From the NCBI GenBank assembly GCA_011055475.1, contig DSDH01000498.1, forward strand, positions 1-12,761: 12,761 nucleotides of DNA. Direction: 5' to 3'. This DNA is from Phycisphaerales bacterium (GTDB lineage Bacteria; Planctomycetota; Phycisphaerae; Sedimentisphaerales; Anaerohalosphaeraceae). The notes beneath the pieces were generated by a model. The model made no database searches and was not told the origin of the DNA. It was given only the letters and a program-made list of their open reading frames with translations. Made by a program: the position numbers and the translations under genes. Shown here in pieces: positions 1 through 7,148 of the stretch; position 1 is the stretch's first letter; each line of letters begins with the position of its first letter.

Positions 1-42
1 AAGGCCGGCCAGGATCGCGAGGAGGACACCTGTGCGTTTCAT
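1..42 (-). CDS. flgI: Probable flgI (P-ring protein), N-terminal fragment
   Basis: Only the first 14 codons are in the window, reading MKRTGVLLAILAGL from an ATG at 42-40. This is a basic N-terminus followed by a hydrophobic run, as at the start of a Sec signal peptide. A GGAG sits 10 nt upstream of the ATG. The call rests mainly on context: flgI, the periplasmic P-ring subunit, normally follows flgH directly, and here the gap after the flgH stop is 38 bp on the same strand. Too little sequence is visible to prove the family; another exported flagellar protein remains possible. Confidence 0.6.
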   Translation of the reverse strand, partial: MKRTGVLLAILAGL

Positions 43-80
43 GGCTCTTGTACTCCGGCGGGTCATCATGGATCGCGTGC

Positions 81-698
81 TCAGAAGGGCCAGATGAAAT
101 CGAAGATCTTGGCCAGCCAGCCCGGCTCGTTGTAGTCGCCGGTCACGCCGTCGCTGATGCTGACGAGCGTGAAGTTCGCGACGCGCTCGCTGCGAATCGT
201 ATTGTCGAAGGCGATATCGCTGGGCCGGACGATGCCGCTGAGCTGAATGACCTGGCGGTCGCCGCTGACCTCGCGGGCGCGGGTGCCCAGGACAAGCAGG
301 TTGCCGTTGGGCTGGACGTCCTGTACCACCACCGTCATCCGGTCCTCGAAGGAACGCTCGTCCTTATAGTCGCTCTTGCCCTCAAGGCTCTTGCTGCCGG
401 TCGCGGATATCTTCAGGCTCGGCAGGCTGGGGACGAGGTGCTCGACGGTGAAGTTGTCGCCGTCGAAGTCCAGGCTGTGGGTCGTGCTCTTGTCAAGCTT
501 GCGGTCGACCTTGTTGTCAACCTTGTGATCTTCATTGATAATGATGGTCAGCACGTCGCCGACCTTCCAGGCCTTGTCGTCGGCGTAGAGGGGCTTGCTG
601 TCCTTGTGGCGTTTGGCCCAGATGCTGCCGGCCGGGGCCGTCGCGGCCAGGATGCCGATGAGCAAGACCATCAGGGACACGGGTTTTGAATGACTCAT
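81..698 (-). CDS. flgH: FlgH, flagellar L-ring protein (no lipobox cysteine)
   Basis: FlgH forms the L ring, the outer-membrane bushing around the flagellar rod. The 205-residue product has a hydrophobic leader (residues 8-22) with a plausible signal peptidase I site, A21-P22-A23|G24. The family motif follows: GSIW, then LYAD, then WKVGDVLTIIINE near residues 45-57. The C-terminal half has the usual GNLLVLGTR..EVSGDRQVIQLSG..RP.DI run and a terminal FDFIWPF. Length is normal for the family. E. coli FlgH is a lipoprotein, but this protein contains no cysteine at all, so it cannot be lipidated in that way. The start ATG overlaps the flgA stop (ATGA) and has AAGGA 8 nt upstream, so the two genes are probably translationally coupled. 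Confidence 0.95.
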   Translation of the reverse strand: MSHSKPVSLMVLLIGILAATAPAGSIWAKRHKDSKPLYADDKAWKVGDVLTIIINEDHKVDNKVDRKLDKSTTHSLDFDGDNFTVEHLVPSLPSLKISATGSKSLEGKSDYKDERSFEDRMTVVVQDVQPNGNLLVLGTRAREVSGDRQVIQLSGIVRPSDIAFDNTIRSERVANFTLVSISDGVTGDYNEPGWLAKIFDFIWPF

Positions 699-1678
699 AG
701 GTCGATTCCTTCATGATAGGGTTCGACGGTTCCATTGGATCGGACACGGCCGGTGATGATGCGACCGCCTCGATCGGTGCCCATGCGGACCTTGATGAGT
801 TCACCGAGCCGGCCTTCGCTCAGGGCCTGGCCGACCCAGGAGACCACCAGGACGGAGGTCTCGAGCCGGACGACGACCATCTGTCGCTGGCGGACAAGCA
901 CCGGCGGCTCCGGATCGGCGACGAGCGTATCAGGGATGGGCTGGCCGGCACGAATGGGCCGCCGGACGACCTGCCCGAAGGGGGCCTGCCATCCCGGCGA
1001 GGGCGGCTGATCGGCGTCGAGGCTGGTGATCTTCGTGTTCTCCATGGTCAGCACCGTGCCGGGCGCCAGATCGACGACGGCGACGGCCTGGGGGTGCTGA
1101 TATCGCAGGGCGAAGGCGACGTCGCGATGCCCGACGACGCGGCCATCCTGCACGATGTCCACCCGCACGCGCTGCGTTCCGTGGATGGTGTAACGGCTCA
1201 TGCGAGGCCGCAGCTCCACGTTGGCGGTCTCGCCCGGCAGAACCCACGGCTCGGGCGATTGGATGACCTTCACCGAATGAGGTCGCGCCGCCTGCATCTG
1301 GGCATCGAGAAAGGCGCGGGCCACCGCGATGAAGCGTTCCGGTCCGATGGTCGTCTCGTTGCGACGCACCACGACCTGCTCGGCGCCGCTGAACGTCACG
1401 GCGCCGCCGTCGATGCCGCAGGAGGCCAACCGACTGAGCAAGGCGTGGCGATCCAGGACGATCTGCTGGCCGGCGACGGAGAACACCCCAAGGCTTACGG
1501 CCTGGGCCTTTTGCCGCAGAGCCGGATCGCCCTGGCAGACGGCGACCTGATCGAAAGTGATTTGCTCGCCCTGGATGACGACCTCGCGCGGCAGATAGAT
1601 GCGCAGCGTCTGGTCGGCGGCCGGCGCGTGTCCGGCGACCATCAGCAGCCAGGCTACTATCAACACGTGTCTTGTCAT
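695..1678 (-). CDS. flgA: FlgA, periplasmic P-ring assembly chaperone
   Basis: FlgA is the periplasmic chaperone that helps FlgI polymerise into the P ring. The start chosen is the ATG at 1678-1676. It has GGAGG 6 nt upstream and gives a clean signal peptide, MTRHVLIVAWLLMVAG, with A18-P19-A20 as a likely cleavage site; the frame stays open for 24 more codons upstream, but these would bury that signal. The product is 327 residues. Residues 198-256 resemble the SAF/beta-clip segment (AVVDLAPGTVLT..NT), and residues 266-321 form the conserved C-terminal core with GELIKVRM...GRIITGRV. It is longer than enterobacterial FlgA (about 220 residues) because of an N-terminal beta-rich region, as in many non-enteric FlgA proteins. 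It lies 17 bp after flgG and overlaps flgH by 4 bp. Confidence 0.93.
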   Translation of the reverse strand: MTRHVLIVAWLLMVAGHAPAADQTLRIYLPREVVIQGEQITFDQVAVCQGDPALRQKAQAVSLGVFSVAGQQIVLDRHALLSRLASCGIDGGAVTFSGAEQVVVRRNETTIGPERFIAVARAFLDAQMQAARPHSVKVIQSPEPWVLPGETANVELRPRMSRYTIHGTQRVRVDIVQDGRVVGHRDVAFALRYQHPQAVAVVDLAPGTVLTMENTKITSLDADQPPSPGWQAPFGQVVRRPIRAGQPIPDTLVADPEPPVLVRQRQMVVVRLETSVLVVSWVGQALSEGRLGELIKVRMGTDRGGRIITGRVRSNGTVEPYHEGIDL

Positions 1679-1695
1679 GGCAGGCCTCCGGTCCT

Positions 1696-2478
1696 CTACC
1701 GCACGAGCGTGTTCAGTTGCTGGAGCATGTTGTCGCCGACGCGGATGCACCGCGAGTTGATCTCGTAGCCGCGCTGGGCCTGGATCAGGTTCACCAGCTC
1801 GCTGACCATCTGGACGTTGGATTTCTCAAGGTACTTGGAGAGGATGCTTCCATAGCCCTCCTCGCCGGGGGTGCCAGATCGAGCGTCGCCGCTGGCCTCG
1901 GTCTCGCGGTAGAGGTTCTGGCCCTCGGCGCTGAGGCCGGCGGGATTCTGAAAGCGGTACAGCTCCAGCGTGCCGACCACCTGGTTGCCGCTGGGGGTCT
2001 CGACGTTGACGGTGCCGTCCCGGGCGATATCGACCGAGATGGCCTCCTGCGGAATGGTGATACCGGGACTGATAATGTAGCCCGAGGCGGTGACGAGCCG
2101 GCCGTCGGCGTCCATCTGAAGCGCGCCGTCGCGGGTGTAGCGTTCCTCGCCGTTGGGCAGCGTGACCTGCAGGAAGCCGTCGCCCTGGATGGCGATATCG
2201 AGCGCGTTGCCGGTGTTCTGGAACTCACCGACGGTGAAGATGCGGTTGGTGCCGGCCAGTTGCACGCCGCTGCCGACCTCCAGGCCGCTGGGCGCGGTGA
2301 TGCCGCTGGCGATTTCGCGACCGGCCTCGCGGATCTTCATGTAGAGCAGGTCCTGGAAGTTCGCGGTGGAGCGCTTGAACCCGGCCGTGTTGATGTTGGC
2401 CAGGTTGTTGGCGATGATGTCCACCTGGGTCTGCTGGGCGTCCATGCCCGTGGCGGCGGTTGAAAAGGCTCGTAACAT
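1696..2478 (-). CDS. flgG: FlgG, distal rod protein
   Basis: FlgG builds the distal rod of the flagellar axial structure. The 260-residue length is typical of the family. The N-terminal rod signature is present (TAATGMDAQQ, then IIANNLANINTAGFKRS, residues 7-37). The central body shows LDIAIQGDGFLQVTLPNGEERYTRDG, a standard FlgG hallmark. The C-terminal helix is LEKSNVQMVSELVNLIQAQRGYEINS followed by LNTLVR. The start ATG has AGGAG 7 nt upstream. It precedes flgA, so rod subunit, P-ring chaperone, L ring and P ring follow in the usual order. It is separated from flgF by the prepilin-like gene, an unusual break in a pair that is normally adjacent. Confidence 0.97.
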   Translation of the reverse strand: MLRAFSTAATGMDAQQTQVDIIANNLANINTAGFKRSTANFQDLLYMKIREAGREIASGITAPSGLEVGSGVQLAGTNRIFTVGEFQNTGNALDIAIQGDGFLQVTLPNGEERYTRDGALQMDADGRLVTASGYIISPGITIPQEAISVDIARDGTVNVETPSGNQVVGTLELYRFQNPAGLSAEGQNLYRETEASGDARSGTPGEEGYGSILSKYLEKSNVQMVSELVNLIQAQRGYEINSRCIRVGDNMLQQLNTLVR

Positions 2479-2498
2479 CCGTGTTCTCCTCTTGTCCA

Positions 2499-2528
2499 GG
2501 GCTGCTCCCGCCGTTGCGGGGAGCGCCC
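2499..2528 (-). other. Strong intercistronic stem-loop before flgG
   Basis: Between the prepilin-like stop and the flgG SD lies an inverted repeat. Arms GCTCCCGC (2504-2511) and GCGGGGAGC (2516-2524) enclose a CGTT loop. The stem extends outward as GGGC/GCCC (2499-2502 with 2525-2528), with one single-base bulge on each side. No U-tract follows on the minus strand, so a rho-independent terminator is unlikely. It could be an RNA processing or stabilising element that separates the prepilin-like message from flgG-flgA-flgH. The structure is seen; the function is inferred. Confidence 0.5.
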
Positions 2529-2530
2529 GT

Positions 2531-3454
2531 TCAAATCACCAGGAACGAATCGTCTTTGGATTTCGCGTCGTTATCCTTGTCGCGGGCGGTCGGATTCGTG
2601 CCGATGCGGCGGTCGTCCTCTTGGGCGCCGTCCTCGCTCGACCAGTACGTGTAGATGTTGTCGTTCCGGACGCCGCAGTCGCTGGCTTTCTCAAAGGAGA
2701 CGTGGCTGTCGCCGAAAAGGACATTCTGCCCTTCGCGTTCATGGGCGAATGCATTGGCCCGCTGTATCTCCCACTTTTCCCATGGGGTGCCTTGGTCCCA
2801 GTACCGGGGCAGAAACGAGACCTTGCCCTTCCAGTCATCCACCGTGATCGACGCCGGCGGTGGCACGAAGTCACCCTCCTTCATCCAGGGGTTCATTTCC
2901 GCTGCTACCGCAAAACTTGCCGGTCTTGACCGATCGGCGGGATACTGGCCATACGGCAGATGCATGGCGTAGCTGACGTGCTTGTACGGATCGGGGCCAA
3001 AATCCCACAGCTCCACGAGATCAGGGCCTTTTGTCTTTGTAGGAGAGTAGTCAAAGGCTCTTCGCTGTCCGTCCTGCGGGCAGACGAAGGCCTTGGGGCT
3101 TACATCCGCATATCGCACGAGCAGGTACCAACTGGCCGTCACGGTGCGACCGACGTCGGACTGTGCCCCGCCCGGCGAGAAGTCCGGCGTCGTCAGGTCA
3201 TAGGAAAAGCCCAACTGCTTGGCCCACGGCCCGGTCCCCGGTAACTGCGGAAAGCGGTCGGCGTAATCATTAGCGTAAATGGCCATCGCCGTACCCAGGC
3301 CCGTGAGGTTCGTCCTGCATATCGCGCCTGCGGCGGGTCTTCGCGCCTCTTTCTCGCGCAGCATGACGACACCGAGGGCACCGAAAAGCAGCGCCACGGT
3401 GATGATCACCGTCACGGTTTCCACTCGTGTCAGGCCATGTCGTCGATTCATCAT
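2531..3454 (-). CDS. Prepilin-like protein with type IV pilin N-terminus, embedded in flg operon
   Basis: A 307-residue protein of the planctomycete prepilin/type II pseudopilin class. The N-terminus RRHG|LTRVE has Gly at -1 (G7) and Glu at +5 (E12), as prepilin peptidase requires, followed by a hydrophobic helix at about residues 13-33. Then come CRTNLTGLGTAMAIYANDY (residues 46-64), FVCPQD near 123-128, and NVLFGDSHVSF at 244-254 preceded by H238. These match the CxxNLxxLG...CP...H-x9-DG architecture, except that the last element reads H-x10-DS. The function of this class is mostly unknown; members are assumed to be pilus-like or secretion-associated surface proteins. It starts 12 bp after flgF with no clear SD; ATG codons at 3454 and 3451 are both possible. 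GC is about 61%, lower than in flanking genes. The tail from residue 275 is charged and low in complexity. Confidence 0.85.
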   Translation of the reverse strand: MMNRRHGLTRVETVTVIITVALLFGALGVVMLREKEARRPAAGAICRTNLTGLGTAMAIYANDYADRFPQLPGTGPWAKQLGFSYDLTTPDFSPGGAQSDVGRTVTASWYLLVRYADVSPKAFVCPQDGQRRAFDYSPTKTKGPDLVELWDFGPDPYKHVSYAMHLPYGQYPADRSRPASFAVAAEMNPWMKEGDFVPPPASITVDDWKGKVSFLPRYWDQGTPWEKWEIQRANAFAHEREGQNVLFGDSHVSFEKASDCGVRNDNIYTYWSSEDGAQEDDRRIGTNPTARDKDNDAKSKDDSFLVI

Positions 3455-3466
3455 TTAACCCACAGA

Positions 3467-4204
3467 TCAACCGGTCGCGATACCCATGATCGTCCGCGTG
3501 AGTTCGCGGCTGCGGTTCATCAGGTTCATATTGGTTTCATACAGTCGTGACACACCGATCAGGCCCACCAGCTCCTCCATGAGCTTGACGTTGGACCCTT
3601 CCTGGTAGCCCTGGCGGACCTGAACATCGCGCGCCTCGACGGGCAAGATCCCCTCCGGCGCCTTGTAGGCCCCGAAACCCACGGGCCGCAGTTGGCCCTC
3701 CTCCTCGCCGAAGTCCACGATCCGCAGCCGGCCGAACGGCACCCCATTGGCGGAGATCGCGCCCTCGGATGAGATCTGCAACGCCTGTAAGTCGGTATCC
3801 GGCGGGATGATGATCAGCCCATCGGCGCCGGCGACCTGCCGCCCGCGCGAATCGGTCAGATGACCCAAGCCGTCGACCTGGAAGGAGCCGCTTCGCGTGT
3901 AAAGCGGGCCTTCGGGGGTCTCCACGACGAAGAAGCCCCTGCCCTGCAGGGCGACATCCAGCGACCGATCCGTGGCCACGAGCGTCCCCTGCGAAAAATC
4001 GGTCGCTCGCTGGGTGAGAATCTGGGCCAGGGGCGGATCGGAGGCCGGGGCGTCGCCCAGCTTTTCAATCAGGTGACGGCTGAACGTGTTGACCTGCCGC
4101 TTGTATCCGGCGGTGCTGACGTTGGCCAGGTTGTTGGCGATCGACTGGTATTCTTCCATCAGCGATCGGATGCTCGATCCCAGAGGATGCGGCGCGCTAC
4201 TCAT
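3467..4204 (-). CDS. flgF: FlgF-like proximal rod protein
   Basis: A rod protein of the FlgF/FlgG family, 245 residues, close to the usual FlgF length. The signature IANNLANVSTAGYKRQ is at residues 22-37. LDVALQGRGFFVVETPEGPLYTRSGSFQVD follows in the middle, and the C-terminal helix has GSNVKLMEELVGLIGVSRLYETN. The assignment as FlgF rather than a second FlgG rests on the shorter body, the Val-Ser in the ANNLANVST loop, the EGSNVKLMEELVGLI end (FlgG-like proteins have LEKSNV), and its place upstream of flgG. The extreme N-terminus lacks the common YTAASGM...QQ segment and reads HPLGSSIRSLMEEYQ instead. The start ATG overlaps the end of the PilZ gene by 8 bp, with GGGAGGG 7 nt upstream, implying translational coupling. 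Confidence 0.88.
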   Translation of the reverse strand: MSSAPHPLGSSIRSLMEEYQSIANNLANVSTAGYKRQVNTFSRHLIEKLGDAPASDPPLAQILTQRATDFSQGTLVATDRSLDVALQGRGFFVVETPEGPLYTRSGSFQVDGLGHLTDSRGRQVAGADGLIIIPPDTDLQALQISSEGAISANGVPFGRLRIVDFGEEEGQLRPVGFGAYKAPEGILPVEARDVQVRQGYQEGSNVKLMEELVGLIGVSRLYETNMNLMNRSRELTRTIMGIATG

Positions 4205-5399
4205 GGGCCTGCCCTCCCGCGAGGATCAGATCGTCGGTGGCGGCTTCGATGTCGCCGCCCTGTTGCACGGCGATGCGATTAGTCACGCGGATCAGCTCAT
4301 TGACGCCGGCGTCGCTCAGTCCGATCAGTTCCACGCCGATCGAGCTGCTGACGGCGGTGTCGCGGGACCCGCGGACCTCGGTCAGGTCCTGGACGATCCG
4401 TCCGTCGTCGAGCTGGAAGACCACCAGCAACCGCTCGCCGGGCCGTACGTCCAGGTCGCACTGGAGACGCAGGCCGGGGCCGGAGATCTCCGTCACCGTC
4501 GCCTGCTGGAAGGGGATGGCCAGGCCTTTTCGATGCGCCTTGGCCTCGATCATGGGAAAACGCGCGACCAGGGCCGGTCGGCGGACCACGGCCCGCACAA
4601 AACGGCGCCGGTTGATGAAAATGACGTTGTCGGAATGGCTCAGCTCAAGGCCCTCCGGGCTGCACGCCAGGGTCAGGGCATCGAAGCCCCACGTCGCCGA
4701 GCCGAACCGATACCGCACGTTCCAGGCTTGGCCGGGCGGGCTGGCCACGGGGATCGCCGTGCGGACGACGAGCTCGAAGTCGTCATTCCGCGTCACGACC
4801 CCTTCGATCACCGTGTTCTCGTCGGTCCCGACGGGGTGAAGCGTGACCAGCTTGCCCTCGGGGATGGCTCGGCTGCTGATGCCTTTGTCGTGTCGGCTCC
4901 GCTTGATACCGTACGCCTGATCGGTGGCACGAAAGCCCAGCTTCTCCGTGATGGACTGGATGGCGGCGTTGAGCCGCTTGCGATCGACGATGCTGTCGCC
5001 GCGGGCGAAACGCTCCTGCATGAGTTGCGCAGCGCCCTTGTGGAACGCGGGCATCAGGCTGAAAACGGACATTTTCCGCTGGAGACCCGATCGTTCGACG
5101 ATACCCGTGAGAATCTCGTGCTCGGCGGCCGTCAAGCCGCGGCGCAGGCACTCCTCGTCGAACTGCTGCTGGTCGGTCTGGCTTTCCCGCTGGCGCCGCA
5201 TCCGCCGCACCGCCATCAGCACGACCGTGAGGATGAAAATGACCGACAGACCGGTCAGGATGAACCAGCGGTCGCGCATGAAATCCCACGCCGACGGCGG
5301 GTGGAAGCGGCGCATGGCCTGGTAGCGCTCGGTCGGGCTCAGGACCGCGACCACGCCATAGCCGATGGGGTTCAACAGGATGTCCGCCCAGGCCCCCAC
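4197..5399 (-). CDS. Membrane-anchored PilZ-domain protein, YcgR-like
   Basis: A 400-residue product with one transmembrane segment at about residues 46-65 (WFILTGLSVIFILTVVLMAV) followed by a basic RRMRRQR stop-transfer patch. The large C-terminal part is therefore probably cytoplasmic. Residues about 180-260 look like the YcgR N-terminal beta barrel (KLVTLHPVG..ENTVIEGVVTRNDDFELVV). A PilZ domain starts with NRRRFVR at 263-269 and continues through TEISGPGLRL at 303-312. PilZ domains bind cyclic di-GMP through RxxxR and (D/N)xSxxG; here the second motif reads ExSxxG. YcgR-type proteins brake or modulate flagellar motors, which fits the location. The start is GTG at 5399, with AAGGA 7 nt upstream overlapping the flgE stop. 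Only 10 bp separate it from flgE. An exact role is inferred from context. Confidence 0.8.
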   Translation of the reverse strand: MGAWADILLNPIGYGVVAVLSPTERYQAMRRFHPPSAWDFMRDRWFILTGLSVIFILTVVLMAVRRMRRQRESQTDQQQFDEECLRRGLTAAEHEILTGIVERSGLQRKMSVFSLMPAFHKGAAQLMQERFARGDSIVDRKRLNAAIQSITEKLGFRATDQAYGIKRSRHDKGISSRAIPEGKLVTLHPVGTDENTVIEGVVTRNDDFELVVRTAIPVASPPGQAWNVRYRFGSATWGFDALTLACSPEGLELSHSDNVIFINRRRFVRAVVRRPALVARFPMIEAKAHRKGLAIPFQQATVTEISGPGLRLQCDLDVRPGERLLVVFQLDDGRIVQDLTEVRGSRDTAVSSSIGVELIGLSDAGVNELIRVTNRIAVQQGGDIEAATDDLILAGGQAHE

Positions 5400-5409
5400 G
5401 CCCGATTCC

Positions 5410-7119
5410 TTACCGGATGAGATTGGTCAGCTCGCGCAGGACGTCGTTGGCCACGCGGATGGTGCGCGCGTTGGCCTGGTATCCGTTCTGCGCCTGCATC
5501 ATGTTCACGAACTCGGTGGCGACGTCCACGTTGGACTTCTCCAGGCTCTTGCCGGTGATGGTCCCCGCCCCGCCGGTAGCGGCCATCGTGGCGATGGCCG
5601 AGCCGCTGTTGGCCGACGACAGGAAGTAGCCGTCCCCCACCGCCTCCAGGCCGCCGGGGTTCTGGAAGGTGGCCAGTTGGAGGGCGGCGACGTTGCGCTT
5701 GACGCCGTTGGTGAAGGTGCCGACGACCATGCCGCTGTTGTCAATGGAGATGCTGGACAGTCCGCCGGCCTGGTAGCCGTCCTGGCTCAGGGCGTTGGCG
5801 CTGGACTGTTCGCTGTAGAACTGGGTCAGGCCGGTGAACTCCCCCTCCGTCCCCAGGTCGAAGGCAACCAACTGCGTGGTGCCGGGGTTCGACGCGAACT
5901 GGACGCCGATGGACAGGCTCTCGCTGGTGTCGGCCAGACCGGCGTAGGAGCCGTCGGTATTGAACTGGATGCCGGAGATACGCCGGTTGAACGTGGAGGC
6001 GTTCAGGTCGTACCCGCTCCAGGTGGGGCTGGTCTCCCCGCCGATGCTGGGAACCACCAGGTCCCACGTGTTGGTCGTGTCGGTCTTGACGAGGTAGCCG
6101 TTGAGCACATGGGGCTCGCCCATTGAGTCGTACACGGTGATATTAAAGGATTTGCTGTCGTTGCCGCCGGGCGTGGTCAGGTTGAAAAAGCTCGGCAGGG
6201 TCAGCGATTCGGATTCGTCGGCGGTGTAGCTCATGCCGGTGATCATGGCCTGGTTGTACCCGGCGGAGTCGGCGGTGAGCACGATCTGCCCGTCCGAGTT
6301 GAGGGCGGCCGTCGCGTCGGAGAACTTGCCGCTGACCCAATCCAGCAGGTCCTGGACCGTGCTGGCGCTGGTGACGGTATAGTCGCCGGCGGGCAGCGCG
6401 GTGGCGCCGTCGGACAGCACGCCCGTGATGGAGATCGTACCGTGCGGGCTGGTGGCCCCGTTGAGGGTGAACTGATCCAGATCGACGAGGTTGGTGGTGG
6501 TCGCCGCGATGCCGGCGCCGCTGCCCGTAGTGAACGCCAGGTTGGCCGTGAGCTTATGGATGGTGGCGTCGCCGGCGGAGGCGCTGGAGCGCAGGTTGCC
6601 GTTCATGGTGACCGTCGTCGTGGCGTTGGCCGGCATGGAGGCGTCCCACGGGATGTGGATGCTCGTGTCGCCGGGGGTCTGAAAGCCCTCGACCTCACCG
6701 TAGTTTCCGATGCGCTGCACCTTGTAACCGGTGGCCGGATCGACGAGCGTGTTGTCCGAATCCACGGCGAACGAGCCAATGCGGCTATAGACGTTCTGGC
6801 TGCCGTCATTAAGGACGAAATAGCCCTCCCCGTCAATGGCCACGTCGAGGTCCTGACCGGTGGACATGATATTCCCCTGGCTCATGTCTCGGTTGATACT
6901 GGCGATGCCCACGCCGCTGCCCATCTGTTGGGGGTTGGTGCCGCCCAACGACCCGGCCGGCCCGCTGGCCTTGCGGATCGTCTGGCTGAGCAACTCGGAG
7001 AAGGTCACATTGCTGGCCTTGTACCCAATCGTATTGACGTTCGCCAGGTTGTTACCGGCCACGTCCAACATGGCCTGATGGGCCTTGAGCCCCGATACCC
7101 CTGATGCCAACGCTCCCAT
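5410..7119 (-). CDS. flgE: FlgE, flagellar hook protein with extra hook domain
   Basis: The hook subunit. The 569-residue protein has the FlgE N-terminus (SGVSGLKAHQAMLDVAGNN, then LANVNTIGYKASNVTF, residues 7-40). It has LDVAIDGEGYFVLNDGSQNVYSRIGSF at 91-117. The C-terminus has LEKSNVDVATEFVNMMQAQNGYQAN with ARTIRVANDVLRELTNLIR (residues 526-569). It is much longer than E. coli FlgE (402 residues). Much of the extra length is in a Thr/Ser/Ala-rich region at about 190-310, where DQFTLNGA...ASTVQDLLDWVSG...DGQIVLTADSAG resembles a flagellin/hook IN-motif module; this would lie on the outer face of the hook. There is no cysteine, so lysinoalanine cross-linking as in spirochete hooks is not expected. 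The start ATG has AAGGAG 6 nt upstream. The gene is 29 bp from flgD. Confidence 0.96.
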   Translation of the reverse strand: MGALASGVSGLKAHQAMLDVAGNNLANVNTIGYKASNVTFSELLSQTIRKASGPAGSLGGTNPQQMGSGVGIASINRDMSQGNIMSTGQDLDVAIDGEGYFVLNDGSQNVYSRIGSFAVDSDNTLVDPATGYKVQRIGNYGEVEGFQTPGDTSIHIPWDASMPANATTTVTMNGNLRSSASAGDATIHKLTANLAFTTGSGAGIAATTTNLVDLDQFTLNGATSPHGTISITGVLSDGATALPAGDYTVTSASTVQDLLDWVSGKFSDATAALNSDGQIVLTADSAGYNQAMITGMSYTADESESLTLPSFFNLTTPGGNDSKSFNITVYDSMGEPHVLNGYLVKTDTTNTWDLVVPSIGGETSPTWSGYDLNASTFNRRISGIQFNTDGSYAGLADTSESLSIGVQFASNPGTTQLVAFDLGTEGEFTGLTQFYSEQSSANALSQDGYQAGGLSSISIDNSGMVVGTFTNGVKRNVAALQLATFQNPGGLEAVGDGYFLSSANSGSAIATMAATGGAGTITGKSLEKSNVDVATEFVNMMQAQNGYQANARTIRVANDVLRELTNLIR

Positions 7120-7148
7120 CTTTGTCTCCTTCTGTTCGGACCACGATC

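Noticed and set aside
48..689. Long open frame opposite flgH, and similar long antisense frames opposite flgA, flgG, flgF, flgE, the activator and the TPR gene
   Set aside because: They are mirror frames of real genes in high-GC DNA. They are rich in Arg/Gly/Ala/Asp without domains, and each sits opposite a clearly recognised protein.
695..1750. Longer flgA from an ATG at 1750
   Set aside because: It would overlap the end of flgG and put 24 hydrophilic residues before a clean signal peptide. The ATG at 1678 has GGAGG at ideal spacing.
2861..2876. TGGCACG inside the prepilin-like gene as a sigma-54 promoter
   Set aside because: No TTGC follows at the -12 position, and it lies within a coding region on the opposite strand.
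4925..4940. TGGCACG inside the PilZ gene as a sigma-54 promoter
   Set aside because: The -12 position reads CCCAG, and the site is within a coding region in antisense direction.
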